42,937 bases of DNA, from the NCBI RefSeq assembly GCF_001730235.1, contig NZ_MIJF01000009.1, positions 1-42,937 on the forward strand. Direction: 5' to 3'. Position numbers and translations under genes: made by a program. Under the pieces are notes generated by a model that worked only from the letters and a program-made list of their open reading frames with translations, had not been told where the DNA came from and did no database searches. Within the stretch, counting starts at the first letter, position 1. Each line of letters begins with the position of its first letter. Source of the stretch: Vulcanibacillus modesticaldus (GTDB lineage Bacteria > Bacillota > Bacilli > Tepidibacillales > Tepidibacillaceae). This document shows positions 23,807 through 32,796 of this stretch, in pieces.

Positions 23807-25204
23807 TTACAATATTCCTAGTAAACGTACTGTCTGCGCCACAGCAAAAGTGACTAAAAAGGCGATAGAAGTTGGAATGATAAAAGCTAATGCAGTCCAT
23901 TTAATACTACCAGTTTCTTTTTTTATCGTTAGCATGGTAGTTCCACAGGGGAAGTGCAGGAGTGAAAATAGTAATAAATTAAGGGCAGTTAGCCAAGTCC
24001 AACCATGGTCAAGTAACAATGTTTTTAATGCTGCGAAACTATCCAGTTCCATTAAGCTGCCTTGGGAAAGGTAGCTCATTATTAATATTGGAAATACTAT
24101 TTCGTTAGCTGGAAATCCTAAGATAAATGCCATTAAGATATACCCATCTAATCCAATAGCGTAGCCAAGTGGTTGAAGAAAATTGGCTCCGATGTCTATT
24201 AAACTATTACCATTAAGATAAGTATTCGCTAATAACCAGGTAATTGCTCCTGCTGGTGCCGCTATTTTAACGGCTCTTTTTAAAACGAACATTGTTCGAT
24301 CATATACAGAACGTATAAATACTTTCATTATCTGTGGCTTTCTATAAGGAGGAAGCTCTAGGGTGAAACTTGATGGAACCCCTTTTAATAAGGTTTTTGA
24401 TAATAACCATGATGTTATTAAAGTTACTATGATTCCTACTATGACAATTCCTACGATCACCATTGAAGCGATAATAGTCGAATACAATGCACTAACTGCT
24501 GCACCGAAAAAGATTGTGGCTACTGTTATGAGTGTTGGAAATCTTCCGTTACATGGTACGAAATTGTTCGTTAGAATGGCGATTAATCTTTCACGCGGGG
24601 ATTCGATTATTCTACAGGATATAATTCCAGCGGCGTTACATCCAAATCCCATGCTCATTGTTAGTGACTGTTTACCATGGGCCCCTGCTTTTTGAAAAAA
24701 CCGATCTAAATTGAATGCTACTCTTGGTAAGTACCCCAAATCTTCTAATATTGTAAATAATGGAAAGAAAATTGCCATCGGAGGAAGCATAACTGAGACC
24801 ACCCATGCTAACCCCCTATATACACCATCTACGAGAAAGCCACGTAACCATTCGGGTGCATTGAAATATTGAAACAAATTGGTTAATTGTTCTTGTAGAT
24901 AAAAGAAAATTGTAGCTAAAATTTGTGAAGGATAATTTGCGCCTACTATTGTCATCCAAAAAACGATACTCAATATTAATAACATAATGGGGTATCCAAA
25001 AATTTTTGAAGTCAAAATATCGTCTAGCCTTTTATCTAAATCAGTAGTTTTATCTTTATTATTTCTGATCGCTTGCTTAGCGATTATTTCAGATTGACTA
25101 TAAATTTGGCTTACAATTTTATCTCGATTACTAGTCTGTGAATTTTTTTGATAGTAATTTGAGAGTTCAATAATTTTATTTAAATTGTTCATAGTTAATG
25201 ACAT
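23807..25204 (-). CDS. feoB: FeoB membrane (permease) half, separate gene
   Basis: A 465-residue protein with a hydrophilic N-terminus (1-65) and about 9-11 membrane helices. The two Gate motifs of ferrous iron permeases are present: MGFGCNAAGIISCRII and NNFVPCNGRFPTLI, each with the conserved cysteine. A C-terminal segment LLHFPCGTTMLTIKKE also follows FeoB. The G domain is missing because it is coded by the preceding gene, with a 10-bp overlap. The ATG at 25204 has GGTGAGG 7 nt upstream, so translation is re-initiated and not frameshifted. It transports Fe(II) together with the G-domain protein. Confidence 0.9.
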   Translation of the reverse strand: MSLTMNNLNKIIELSNYYQKNSQTSNRDKIVSQIYSQSEIIAKQAIRNNKDKTTDLDKRLDDILTSKIFGYPIMLLILSIVFWMTIVGANYPSQILATIFFYLQEQLTNLFQYFNAPEWLRGFLVDGVYRGLAWVVSVMLPPMAIFFPLFTILEDLGYLPRVAFNLDRFFQKAGAHGKQSLTMSMGFGCNAAGIISCRIIESPRERLIAILTNNFVPCNGRFPTLITVATIFFGAAVSALYSTIIASMVIVGIVIVGIIVTLITSWLLSKTLLKGVPSSFTLELPPYRKPQIMKVFIRSVYDRTMFVLKRAVKIAAPAGAITWLLANTYLNGNSLIDIGANFLQPLGYAIGLDGYILMAFILGFPANEIVFPILIMSYLSQGSLMELDSFAALKTLLLDHGWTWLTALNLLLFSLLHFPCGTTMLTIKKETGSIKWTALAFIIPTSIAFLVTFAVAQTVRLLGIL

Positions 25205-25953
25205 AGAGCAACCTCACCCTTTATATCAATTTCTTTGTAGACGAGGTATTGCTTTATTGAATCAATAAGTGTTTTATCACCTTCAAGTATTCTAAGGGCA
25301 ACCCACCTAGGATTTAGTTCACCTTTTAATATGTTTTCAAGTTCGGGGGTCATTTCTTGGATTTTTTGTTCTATTTCAGGTGGATAGTGGATTTTTAAAG
25401 GGTTTGTAACTATTTTTTTAGTAACTATATCATCAATGGTATCTTTCAATCTATTTAATCCCATTTGATTTCTAGCAACGGTTCCAACTACCGGTAACCC
25501 CAATTTTTCGGATAGTTTATCTATATTTACGATGATGCCTTTTCTTTCAGCTTCATCAAGCAAGTTAATTGCTACAACTACGTTGTTTGTTGCTTCCATT
25601 ATCTGCAGTGCTAGATTGAGATTTCTGATCAAATTAGTCGCATCTGTAACCACTATCGTAACGTCGGGTTTGGCGAAACAGATAAAGTCTCTTGCAATTA
25701 GTTCATCTATGGAATTTGCTAAAAGGGAGTAAGTCCCAGGGAGATCTACTAATACAAATGATTTCCCACGATGAACGTAATTACCTCGTGCATAAGAGAC
25801 AGTTTTTCCAGGCCAATTACCGGTATGTTGTTTTAGACCTGTTAGGGCATTGAAAATTGTACTTTTCCCAGTGTTAGGGTTACCTGCTAAAGCTACGACA
25901 ATTTCCTTTTCAGTAACTTTTTTTTCAGATAATTGATTATTTATTGAGACCAC
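25195..25953 (-). CDS. feoB: FeoB G-domain half, separate gene
   Basis: A 252-residue soluble GTPase with the FeoB motifs G1 (GNPNTGKST), G2 region (NWPGKTVSYARG), G3 (DLPGTYSL) and G4 (NLLDEAERKG). A helical GDI-like extension follows (LNPRWVALRILEGD) and the protein ends at ALCH. The family is normally one protein of 600-750 residues; here it stops before the membrane part. GTP start at 25953 with GGAGGG 7 nt upstream. It lies in the order feoA, feoB-G, feoB-membrane. Confidence 0.9.
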   Translation of the reverse strand: MVSINNQLSEKKVTEKEIVVALAGNPNTGKSTIFNALTGLKQHTGNWPGKTVSYARGNYVHRGKSFVLVDLPGTYSLLANSIDELIARDFICFAKPDVTIVVTDATNLIRNLNLALQIMEATNNVVVAINLLDEAERKGIIVNIDKLSEKLGLPVVGTVARNQMGLNRLKDTIDDIVTKKIVTNPLKIHYPPEIEQKIQEMTPELENILKGELNPRWVALRILEGDKTLIDSIKQYLVYKEIDIKGEVALCH

Positions 25954-26007
25954 GTGATTCCCTCCTAATTGATTTCTTTATCGATGATGTTTTTTTAAAA
26001 ATTATTT

Positions 26008-26247
26008 TTAGATTGGATGTACTAAGATATGTTTAGCTTCGTTTTCTCTTAGTCCGATTAATGCTCCCTTAATTAAATAAGCTGTAGGATCTCCATTCGG
26101 ACTAACTCTGACAACTTCAATAACTGAACCTGGTACTACCCCTAAATCCAACAATCTTCTTCTTAGTAAACCATCGATTAAAATGGATTCTACTTTTCCT
26201 TTAGTTCCGACTGCTAGATTACTAAGAGGTAAAGGTTTGTTTGCCAT
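26008..26247 (-). CDS. feoA: FeoA ferrous iron transport accessory protein
   Basis: A 79-residue SH3-like protein: PLSNLAVGTKGKVESI, then RRRLLDLGVVPGSVIEV and GLRENEAKHILV, which is the standard FeoA pattern. It acts in the cytoplasm on FeoB and is needed for ferrous iron uptake. It is the first gene of the feo unit, with ribosome binding site TGGAGGG. I looked for a Fur box upstream and found none that is convincing; the only palindrome is TTTCC-TTAG-GGAAA near 26294-26307. Confidence 0.92.
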   Translation of the reverse strand: MANKPLPLSNLAVGTKGKVESILIDGLLRRRLLDLGVVPGSVIEVVRVSPNGDPTAYLIKGALIGLRENEAKHILVHPI

Positions 26248-26410
26248 ATCTTTCCCTCCAATATTTTTTAGAGTTGTTGATTATCCATAAATTTTCCTTA
26301 GGGAAACATTTTTTGTTAAAAGAAAACTTCTCGCCCGAAGTTATATCATACTAATATGCGCTAGTTGTAAAATGGGTGATTGAAAAAATGGTAGAGATTT
26401 AAAAAATAAT

Positions 26411-26446
26411 AAAAAAGAAACAGGCCACAAATATGTAACCTGTCTT
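26411..26446. terminator. Terminator after the moeB-like gene
   Basis: AAACAGGCCACA and TGTAACCTGTCT form a 12-bp stem (two G-U pairs) with a four-base loop. On the minus strand it runs into CTTTTTTTATT. It ends the moaDE-moeB unit and keeps feoA separate. Confidence 0.8.
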
Positions 26447-27487
26447 TTATCCGATGTACTTAGTATATAGATTTTTGGCAATTGTTATATCATTAGTTCC
26501 ATGAATAAGAACCCGACCATCAGGAAAAATAGTTAGTTTATACCTATCCACTTCAAAACGAATGAGATAAGGTGTTTCAATGATTTTACCCACATGTCTA
26601 AGCTTTTCTGCCAGTTTTCTGATGTCAAACGGGGTTTCCTCTATAGGAGAAATCTGTACTGATTCCCTACCACATAGTGAAACGATCCGTTTGTTTTTCT
26701 TTTTATTATTTAAGTATTCGTAATTATGATGTATACATGCTGGACATTCGCTGTTTTTGGCATTTTTTATATTTATTTCTGAATATTCATTGTGCCATAA
26801 TTCGAAATTGCGTAAGGATGTATTAATATGCTCATAATCATTTAATAGGATTTTTAGCGCTTCAGTTGCTTGATAAGCTGCTACAACTTGAATGATTGGT
26901 CCTATTACTCCTGATGTGTCGCAGGTTTCAGATGTTCCTGGTGCTGAGGGTTCAGGGAATAAACAGCGAAAACATGGTGTTTTATTAGGGATAATGGTAA
27001 AAGTCATTCCCCTAGAAGCAACTGCACCACCGTAGATCCAAGGTATATTATTTTTGATCGCCACATCATTTATTAGATAACGAGTTTCAAAATTATCGGT
27101 GCCATCGATGATCAGATCTAGGTCAGCAAGTAAATCCTCGGCATTTTTTGGTGTTAAATCAGTTACATGTGCTTCAACAGTAATTGTGGAATTAATTAAA
27201 TTGAGCTTGTTTTTAGCTGCTATCGCCTTTGGTAAAGCTTGGTCTGCGTCATTCTCGTCAAATAACATTTGTCTTTGGAGGTTGCTATATTCAACAAAAT
27301 CACGATCAATGATCCTAACAAACCCAACACCTGATCTAACCATGTGATTGGAAATGGCAGTCCCCAAAGCTCCCATTCCTACAATAGCAATACGACTCTT
27401 TCCTAGTTTTTTTTGTCCAGCTTTTCCAATTGGTTTAAAAAGATGTTGCCTGGAATATCTAGTGTCATTACTATCCATCAAAATCAT
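26447..27487 (-). CDS. moeB: MoeB/ThiF-family adenylyltransferase
   Basis: A 346-residue ThiF/MoeB protein that adenylates the C-terminal glycine of MoaD-type sulfur carriers. The Rossmann motif VGMGALGTAISNHMVR, the Arg-containing YSRQHLFKPIG start, the DxxxxxNLQRQ segment and the zinc pair CFRCL (with ECPACIHHN) are visible. The family normally has about 250-340 residues; here an extra C-terminal region of about 75 residues after the second CxxC lacks a rhodanese CRxG motif. The ATG at 27487 overlaps the stop of the moaD-moaE gene as ATGA, so translation is coupled; an in-frame extension upstream lies wholly in that gene. Confidence 0.88.
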   Translation of the reverse strand: MILMDSNDTRYSRQHLFKPIGKAGQKKLGKSRIAIVGMGALGTAISNHMVRSGVGFVRIIDRDFVEYSNLQRQMLFDENDADQALPKAIAAKNKLNLINSTITVEAHVTDLTPKNAEDLLADLDLIIDGTDNFETRYLINDVAIKNNIPWIYGGAVASRGMTFTIIPNKTPCFRCLFPEPSAPGTSETCDTSGVIGPIIQVVAAYQATEALKILLNDYEHINTSLRNFELWHNEYSEINIKNAKNSECPACIHHNYEYLNNKKKNKRIVSLCGRESVQISPIEETPFDIRKLAEKLRHVGKIIETPYLIRFEVDRYKLTIFPDGRVLIHGTNDITIAKNLYTKYIG

Positions 27488-28149
27488 CTTTCTTGATTTC
27501 CGATCCATTCTTCTCCATCTTCCCATATTTCTTTTTTCCATATTGGTACAATTTGTTTTAGTCGTTCAATGGCGTATCGCCCTGCTTCAAAGGCATCGTT
27601 CCTGTGGGGCGTTGCAACTGCGATAATGACGCTGATTTCCTCAATATCCAATTTACCTATACGGTGGGAAATAGCGACTTTGGCATCTGGCCATCTTTCT
27701 TTTATTTCATCAGCAATCTCTTTCATTTTTTTAATAGCCATTTCAGGATAAGCCTCATATTCTAGGTAGGTTGTTTTTTTACCTTTGGTAAATTCTCTAA
27801 CTGTACCCACAAAAGTCAATATTGCACCTGCCATATTATTAGAAACTTTAGCAATTACTTGATCAGCTGATAGTGGTTTGTTGGTGATTTCAAATAATGG
27901 TTCTTCGCCTCCACTAACAGGTGGAATTAGAGCGATTTCATCAGACTCTATAATTTTTTGGTCTAATTTAGCGAAATCATGATTGATGGAAACCATTGAT
28001 TTATCTATAAGGTCCTTTGCTTGAGGAAATTCATCAATTAGGACTGCTAAAATGTCTTTAACAGTTGACTCTTGATTTACTTGAATTGTGTGTTCTCTTT
28101 TACCTACTGATTCGGCAATTCCTGCAAAAAATTTGATGGTTACTTTCAT
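27484..28149 (-). CDS. MoaD-MoaE fusion, molybdopterin synthase
   Basis: A 221-residue fusion. Residues 1-81 are a MoaD ubiquitin-like fold ending in PPVSGG (G80-G81), and residues 83-221 are MoaE, with FVGTVREFTKGK, AISHRIGKL, ATPHRNDAFEAGRYAI and the lysines of PIWKKE. Together the two subunits convert cyclic pyranopterin monophosphate to molybdopterin. MoaD must end in a free Gly-Gly to carry sulfur; here the pair is internal, so cleavage after G81 is expected. A similar fused MoaX of Mycobacterium tuberculosis is known to need cleavage. Start ATG with AGGA ribosome binding site; it begins the moaDE-moeB unit. Confidence 0.9.
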   Translation of the reverse strand: MKVTIKFFAGIAESVGKREHTIQVNQESTVKDILAVLIDEFPQAKDLIDKSMVSINHDFAKLDQKIIESDEIALIPPVSGGEEPLFEITNKPLSADQVIAKVSNNMAGAILTFVGTVREFTKGKKTTYLEYEAYPEMAIKKMKEIADEIKERWPDAKVAISHRIGKLDIEEISVIIAVATPHRNDAFEAGRYAIERLKQIVPIWKKEIWEDGEEWIGNQER

Positions 28150-28274
28150 AAATTTCGTCCTTTCCCATAGTTATTAACCATTTAATATTTTAACATTATC
28201 GATAATAAATAGAAAATAACCATTTTCCAGTTTTGGCATCGTAAGAGTTGTTAATGTGAATGGATATGTGTTAT

Positions 28275-28291
28275 TTGGGAACTGTTATAAT
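28275..28291 (+). promoter_or_regulatory. Extended -10 promoter candidate for the moeA operon
   Basis: TG-t-TATAAT at 28283-28291 is an extended -10. The -35 position is not conserved, as is common with this class. The 115 nt between it and the ATG hold a four-codon reading frame (ATGTTGGAGAAATAA) and no obvious riboswitch. Confidence 0.45.
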
Positions 28292-28405
28292 TAATCAGAT
28301 GAAAAAAACTTAGGAAAATTGAGAAAGTGTAATTTTAAAAGGGGAAGAACTAGATGTTGGAGAAATAATATTATACTACACAAAGAGACAAAAGGAGACT
28401 AGAAG

Positions 28406-30313
28406 ATGGGAAAAATCCAATTAGAAAATACACCTTTACATATAGCACAGGAAAAATTTATATCTCTATTTAATTTTGAACCAAGGGTAGAAATGGTTAG
28501 GGTTACTGAAAGCTTAGGTAGGGTTACTGCTGAACCGATTTTTGCAAAGATTTCGATGCCTAATTTTCATGCATCGGCGATGGATGGGATTGCTGTAAAA
28601 GCAGAAAATACTTACTCTGCCCATGAAACTACTCCTTTAAGGTTAAAACTCCATCAAGATTATGAAGTCGTTGATACCGGAGATCCGATACCTGAAGGAT
28701 TTGATTCAGTAATTATGGTAGAGTATCTTCGTCAAATAGATGAAGAAACTGTTGAAATAACTGAACCTGCGGTTCCTTGGAAACATATTCGTCAAATTGG
28801 GGAAGATATTGTGGCGGGAGAAATGCTTCTTCCTAACAATCATAAGATCCGTCCTGTAGACCAAGGCGCACTTCTTGCTGGGGGCATCATTGAGATTCCT
28901 GTTATTGCTAAACCTAAGGTAGCAATCATACCTACAGGTACGGAATTGGTAAAGCCAACGACAAATCTAAAACCAGGTGATATTATTGAGTTTAATGGTA
29001 CAGTCTTCTCAAGTTATGTTCAGGAATGGGGAGGAGAACCAATTTATAAAGGGATAATTAAAGATGATTTTAATCTGATTAAACAGGCTGTAGAAGAGGC
29101 TTTAGAAGAAGCAGATATCGTGATTATGAACGCTGGTTCTTCTAAAGGTAGAGAGGATTTTACATCAGCTGTTATAAAAGCGATTGGTAAAGTTCACTTC
29201 CATGGGTTGGCAACAAGACCAGGTAAACCTGTGGTTCTAGGCGAGGGAGCAAACGGTAAACCGATCGTTGGAATACCTGGATATCCGGTATCTGCTTATT
29301 TGGCTATGGATTGGTTTATCAAACCATTAATGCATAACTTCCAAGGGTTGGCTACTCCTAAACGGAACAAAATTAAAGTTAAACTTGCTAAAAAGATAGT
29401 ATCGAAAAAAGGGGCTGAAGATTTTATAAGGGTGACTATTGGCAAGATAAAGGAGCAATATATTGCTAATCCTTTGACACGTTCTGCTGGGGTTACAATG
29501 ACGATGGTAAAAGCTAATGGGTTACTTAGAATACCAATTCAAAGTCAAGGGTATGAACAGGGCGAGGAAGTTGAGGTAGAATTATACCGTCCAATAGATG
29601 AAGTAGAAAAAATGATTTTATTTGCCGGTAGCCACGATTTGACTATCGATTTATTAAACTCGGTCCTAAAGAGAATAGAATCATCATTCGGTATTAAGTC
29701 GTCGAATATCGGTAGCCTAGCAGGGATTTTAGCCATTGGAAAGGGAGAAAATCATGTTGCTGGAATCAACCTGCTTGATGAGAAAACAGGTGAATATAAC
29801 ATATCCTTTGTAAAACAACATTTGCGGGACGAATCTATTGTTTTGATTAATTTGGCATATAGACAACAAGGCTGGATTGTCCAAAAGGGTAATCCTAAAA
29901 ATATTAAAACGATTGAAGACTTAAAAAATACGGATATTCGATATATTAATCGCCAATTTGGTGCTGGAACTAGAGTATTATTCGATTATTTACTGAAACG
30001 GGCAAATATGTTACCTGATGATATATATGGCTATGAACGTGAAGATTATTCCCATTTAAGTTTAGCTGCAGCGATAAAGGGAGAGTCAGCCGATGTTGGT
30101 TTGGGTATATTATCTGCTGCACAAGTGATGGGGTTAGAATTTATCCCTGTTGTTGAAGAACGTTTTGATTTGGTAATGACAAAACAGTTCTACGAAAGCG
30201 ATGCCGGGCAAACATTATTAAAGGCGATTAATTCAAAAGATTTTAAATCACAGGTTGAGGCTATGGGTGGCTATAGTTGTCGTGATACAGGAAAGATAAT
30301 GTTTCAAAATTAA
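28406..30313 (+). CDS. moeA: MoeA molybdopterin molybdenumtransferase fused to a PBP-like domain
   Basis: A 635-residue two-part protein. Residues 1-400 are MoeA, with SAMDGIAVKAENT near 55, DTGDPIPEGFDSVIMVEY near 92, NAGSSKGREDFT near 247 and GIPGYPVSAYLAMDWF near 292; this part inserts molybdate into adenylylated molybdopterin. Residues 408-635 are a periplasmic-binding-protein-like domain (ILFAGSHDLTIDLL, WIVQKGNPKNIKT, INRQFGAGTRVLFD, ESADVGLGIL), without a signal peptide, so it acts in the cytoplasm. Such fusions are known in Firmicutes and archaea and may bind molybdate or a cofactor. It leads the plus-strand moeA-moaA-moaC-moaB unit. Confidence 0.92.
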   Translation: MGKIQLENTPLHIAQEKFISLFNFEPRVEMVRVTESLGRVTAEPIFAKISMPNFHASAMDGIAVKAENTYSAHETTPLRLKLHQDYEVVDTGDPIPEGFDSVIMVEYLRQIDEETVEITEPAVPWKHIRQIGEDIVAGEMLLPNNHKIRPVDQGALLAGGIIEIPVIAKPKVAIIPTGTELVKPTTNLKPGDIIEFNGTVFSSYVQEWGGEPIYKGIIKDDFNLIKQAVEEALEEADIVIMNAGSSKGREDFTSAVIKAIGKVHFHGLATRPGKPVVLGEGANGKPIVGIPGYPVSAYLAMDWFIKPLMHNFQGLATPKRNKIKVKLAKKIVSKKGAEDFIRVTIGKIKEQYIANPLTRSAGVTMTMVKANGLLRIPIQSQGYEQGEEVEVELYRPIDEVEKMILFAGSHDLTIDLLNSVLKRIESSFGIKSSNIGSLAGILAIGKGENHVAGINLLDEKTGEYNISFVKQHLRDESIVLINLAYRQQGWIVQKGNPKNIKTIEDLKNTDIRYINRQFGAGTRVLFDYLLKRANMLPDDIYGYEREDYSHLSLAAAIKGESADVGLGILSAAQVMGLEFIPVVEERFDLVMTKQFYESDAGQTLLKAINSKDFKSQVEAMGGYSCRDTGKIMFQN

Positions 30314-30406
30314 TTATGGTTAATCTTAGATGATACAATCATTTTCTTTTTAATGTTAAAATTAATTAACAGAATGTTGGGTTCTAACTTAGAGAGGAGT
30401 TATATA

Positions 30407-31411
30407 ATGGGTAGCCAGTTAATTGATCGGTTCAATAGACCCCATGACTATCTTAGAATTTCTGTCACAGATAGATGTAATTTACGATGTGTATATTGTA
30501 TGCCAGAAGAAGGTGTAGAGTTTGTAAATCAAGATAGTTTGTTAACATACGAAGAAATAGCAGAAGTTGTAAGAGTTGGAGCGGAATTTGGGATTAGGAA
30601 AATCAGGCTTACTGGAGGTGAGCCTTTAGTAAGAAAGGATATAGAGTTACTAATTGAAAAGATTAGCAATATAGATGGGATTGAAGATATCGCTTTAACT
30701 ACTAATGGTATTTATTTGGCCAAAATGGCTGAAAAGTTAAAAGATGCGGGTTTGACCCGGGTAAATATTAGTTTAGATACTTTAAAACAAGATCGTTTTA
30801 AAAAAATTACAAGAGGTGGTAAGCTTGAAAAAGTCCTTGCGGGAATTGATGCAGCTTACCGTGTAGGACTGGAACCGCTTAAAATTAATACGGTTCTAAT
30901 CAAGGGATTTAATGATGATGAGATTGGTGATTTTCTGAAAATGTCTTATGAGCAAGAATTACAAATAAGGTTTATTGAATATATGCCGATTGGGCATGGG
31001 GATGACTTTTGGAAAAATAGTTATCTTCCTTTGGAATACGTTTTAGACACTGCGAAAAAATTGGGTTATGAATTTGAAGATTCGGAGAATGTATTTGGTA
31101 ATGGTCCCGCTAAAAACCTTAGAATTAAAGGTGCTAAAGGAACGATTGGACTTATTCATCCGATTAGCGATAGGTTTTGTTCAACTTGTAACAGATTACG
31201 TTTGACAGCCGAAGGATATCTAAAATCTTGTTTGTATTGGGACGAAGAACTCTATGTTAGGCCTCATATTAATAATCGCGAAGAGTTAATACAAATTTTC
31301 ATGAAATCTTTATATAATAAGCCAGAAAATCATGAGATGGCAAAATTATTAAACAGTGAATCACAATCTCAGAAACCAACTGTAAGAAGAATGTCTCAAA
31401 TTGGAGGATAG
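30407..31411 (+). CDS. moaA: GTP 3',8-cyclase MoaA
   Basis: A 334-residue radical SAM enzyme that starts molybdopterin synthesis from GTP. The N-terminal cluster ligands are C24, C28 and C31 ([15 protein letters not shown]); the second cluster is in [18 protein letters not shown] near the C-terminus. The protein ends in Gly-Gly (QIGG), which family members need for activity. I chose the ATG at 30407 because GAGGAG lies 7 nt upstream; an upstream ATG adds 18 residues unlike the family. The start of moaC follows its stop by 1 nt. Confidence 0.96.
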   Translation: MGSQLIDRFNRPHDYLRISVTDRCNLRCVYCMPEEGVEFVNQDSLLTYEEIAEVVRVGAEFGIRKIRLTGGEPLVRKDIELLIEKISNIDGIEDIALTTNGIYLAKMAEKLKDAGLTRVNISLDTLKQDRFKKITRGGKLEKVLAGIDAAYRVGLEPLKINTVLIKGFNDDEIGDFLKMSYEQELQIRFIEYMPIGHGDDFWKNSYLPLEYVLDTAKKLGYEFEDSENVFGNGPAKNLRIKGAKGTIGLIHPISDRFCSTCNRLRLTAEGYLKSCLYWDEELYVRPHINNREELIQIFMKSLYNKPENHEMAKLLNSESQSQKPTVRRMSQIGG

Positions 31412-31412
31412 T

Positions 31413-31895
31413 ATGAATAAATTGACTCATTTTAACACTGAAGGCAGGGCTAAAATGGTAGATGTAAGTGAAAAACAAGTTACTAAACGTGTAGCTGTTG
31501 CCCGTGGTTCTGTTAGGATGCTACCTGAAACACTACAACTTATTAGAGATCGAAAAGTAGGTAAAGGTGATGTGTTAGCGGTGGCTCAAGTAGCAGGAGT
31601 CATGGCGGCAAAGAAGACATCAGATTTAATACCAATGTGTCACCCCATTCCAATAACAGGTGTTGATATTTCTTTTAAGGAAGTAGGCGATGATACAATA
31701 GTAGTTGAGTCAACAGTTAAGACTACTAATGTAACTGGAGTAGAAATGGAAGCTCTAACAGCTGTCAGCGTAGCTATGCTAACTATTTATGATATGTGTA
31801 AGGCTGTTGATAAGGGTATGGTACTTGGCGATACCTATTTAGTTTCCAAATCAGGTGGTAAAAGCGGTGATTATGTTAGAAAGATGGGTGAATGA
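31413..31895 (+). CDS. moaC: Cyclic pyranopterin monophosphate synthase MoaC
   Basis: A 160-residue enzyme that converts the MoaA product to cyclic pyranopterin monophosphate. Motifs [38 protein letters not shown] (with the conserved C-H pair) and [27 protein letters not shown] are diagnostic. The ATG at 31413 follows GGAGG inside the end of moaA; an in-frame TTG four codons earlier would overlap that site. It overlaps the next gene by 4 bp (ATGA). Confidence 0.96.
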   Translation: MNKLTHFNTEGRAKMVDVSEKQVTKRVAVARGSVRMLPETLQLIRDRKVGKGDVLAVAQVAGVMAAKKTSDLIPMCHPIPITGVDISFKEVGDDTIVVESTVKTTNVTGVEMEALTAVSVAMLTIYDMCKAVDKGMVLGDTYLVSKSGGKSGDYVRKMGE

Positions 31896-32398
31896 CGATG
31901 AAATTGACTGTTGGTGTACTAACCCTAAGCGATAAAGGTTCAAGGGGAGAACGGGAAGATATCAGTGGTAAAATAATCCACGAAATGGTGGAAAAGATAA
32001 ATGGAGAAGTTAAATATTATGACATCATTCCTGATGAGCGGGAGCTAATTGAAGAGTATTTAATTCGTTACGTTGATGATTATAAATTAGATTTAATCCT
32101 CACTACAGGCGGAACAGGACTTGCAAAAAGGGATGTAACTCCTGAAGCTACTTTAGCGGTCATCGATAAAGAAATTCCTGGTCTTGCAGAAGAAATGCGC
32201 AGAGTTTCAAGGGAGAAAACTCCGTTTGCATTGTTATCTAGGGCGATAGCTGGCTCAAGGAAAGATAGTATTATAATTAATTTACCTGGAAGTCCAAAGG
32301 GAGTTAGAGAAAATTTAGCCGCTGTTATCGATATACTACCCCATGCTTTAGAAATACTTCAGGGGAAAATGGGTGAACATCCTAAAAGTTTTAAATAG
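31892..32398 (+). CDS. MoaB/MogA molybdopterin adenylyltransferase
   Basis: A 168-residue protein with [19 protein letters not shown] at the start, [19 protein letters not shown] in the middle and [15 protein letters not shown] near the end. This is the MoaB/Mog fold that adenylylates molybdopterin before MoeA acts. I cannot separate MoaB from MogA by sequence alone. The ATG at 31892 overlaps the moaC stop; an ATG two codons later has GGGTGA 6 nt upstream and is equally likely. It is the last gene of the unit. Confidence 0.9.
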   Translation: MTMKLTVGVLTLSDKGSRGEREDISGKIIHEMVEKINGEVKYYDIIPDERELIEEYLIRYVDDYKLDLILTTGGTGLAKRDVTPEATLAVIDKEIPGLAEEMRRVSREKTPFALLSRAIAGSRKDSIIINLPGSPKGVRENLAAVIDILPHALEILQGKMGEHPKSFK

Positions 32399-32463
32399 CA
32401 TCTTAACCTTAGTTTCTGATATCTAATAAGATAAGCTTTCGTAAATACAAAGGGGGAAAAAGT

Positions 32464-32772
32464 ATGATAATGCACGTAGTGATGTGGAAGTTAAAAGATG
32501 TTGCTGAGGGAAAAGATAAAAAGCAGAATGCTGAAATAATTAAAGCTGAATTGGAAGCTTTAAAGCAGGAAATACAGGAAATAAAGTCAATAGAAGTTGG
32601 AATTAATTCACCTAAAGCTCCAAATTCTAATTATGATGTTGTTTTGATTTCAGAATTTGAAGATTTTGAAGCATTAAATAGATATGCGACCCATCCTTCA
32701 CACCTAAGAGTTGGTGAATTTATTAAGAAGGTTGTTAATTCAAGGGTGGCAGTTGACTACGATATAAAATAG
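32464..32772 (+). CDS. Dabb-family (stress-responsive A/B barrel) protein
   Basis: A 102-residue protein beginning MIMHVVMWKLKD and containing the family pattern EVGINSPKAPNSNYDVVLISEFEDFEALNRYATHPSHLRV. Dabb proteins form a ferredoxin-like dimer; most bacterial members have no known function. The ATG has AAAGGGGG 7 nt upstream. It lies 24 nt before the AlaX gene, with which it may be cotranscribed. Confidence 0.85.
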   Translation: MIMHVVMWKLKDVAEGKDKKQNAEIIKAELEALKQEIQEIKSIEVGINSPKAPNSNYDVVLISEFEDFEALNRYATHPSHLRVGEFIKKVVNSRVAVDYDIK

Positions 32773-32796
32773 TTTTTTTCCTAGAGGAGAATTAAG

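Noticed and set aside
23807-25953. FeoB split as a frameshift pseudogene
   Set aside because: The downstream frame has its own ATG and ribosome binding site, the upstream frame ends cleanly, and all motifs of both halves are intact.
26248-26410. Fur box before feoA
   Set aside because: No stretch resembles GATAATGATAATCATTATC. The only palindrome (TTTCC-TTAG-GGAAA) is not a Fur match.
28150-28405. Molybdenum cofactor riboswitch before moeA
   Set aside because: I looked for a long structured leader and found only AT-rich sequence and a four-codon frame. No convincing paired elements.
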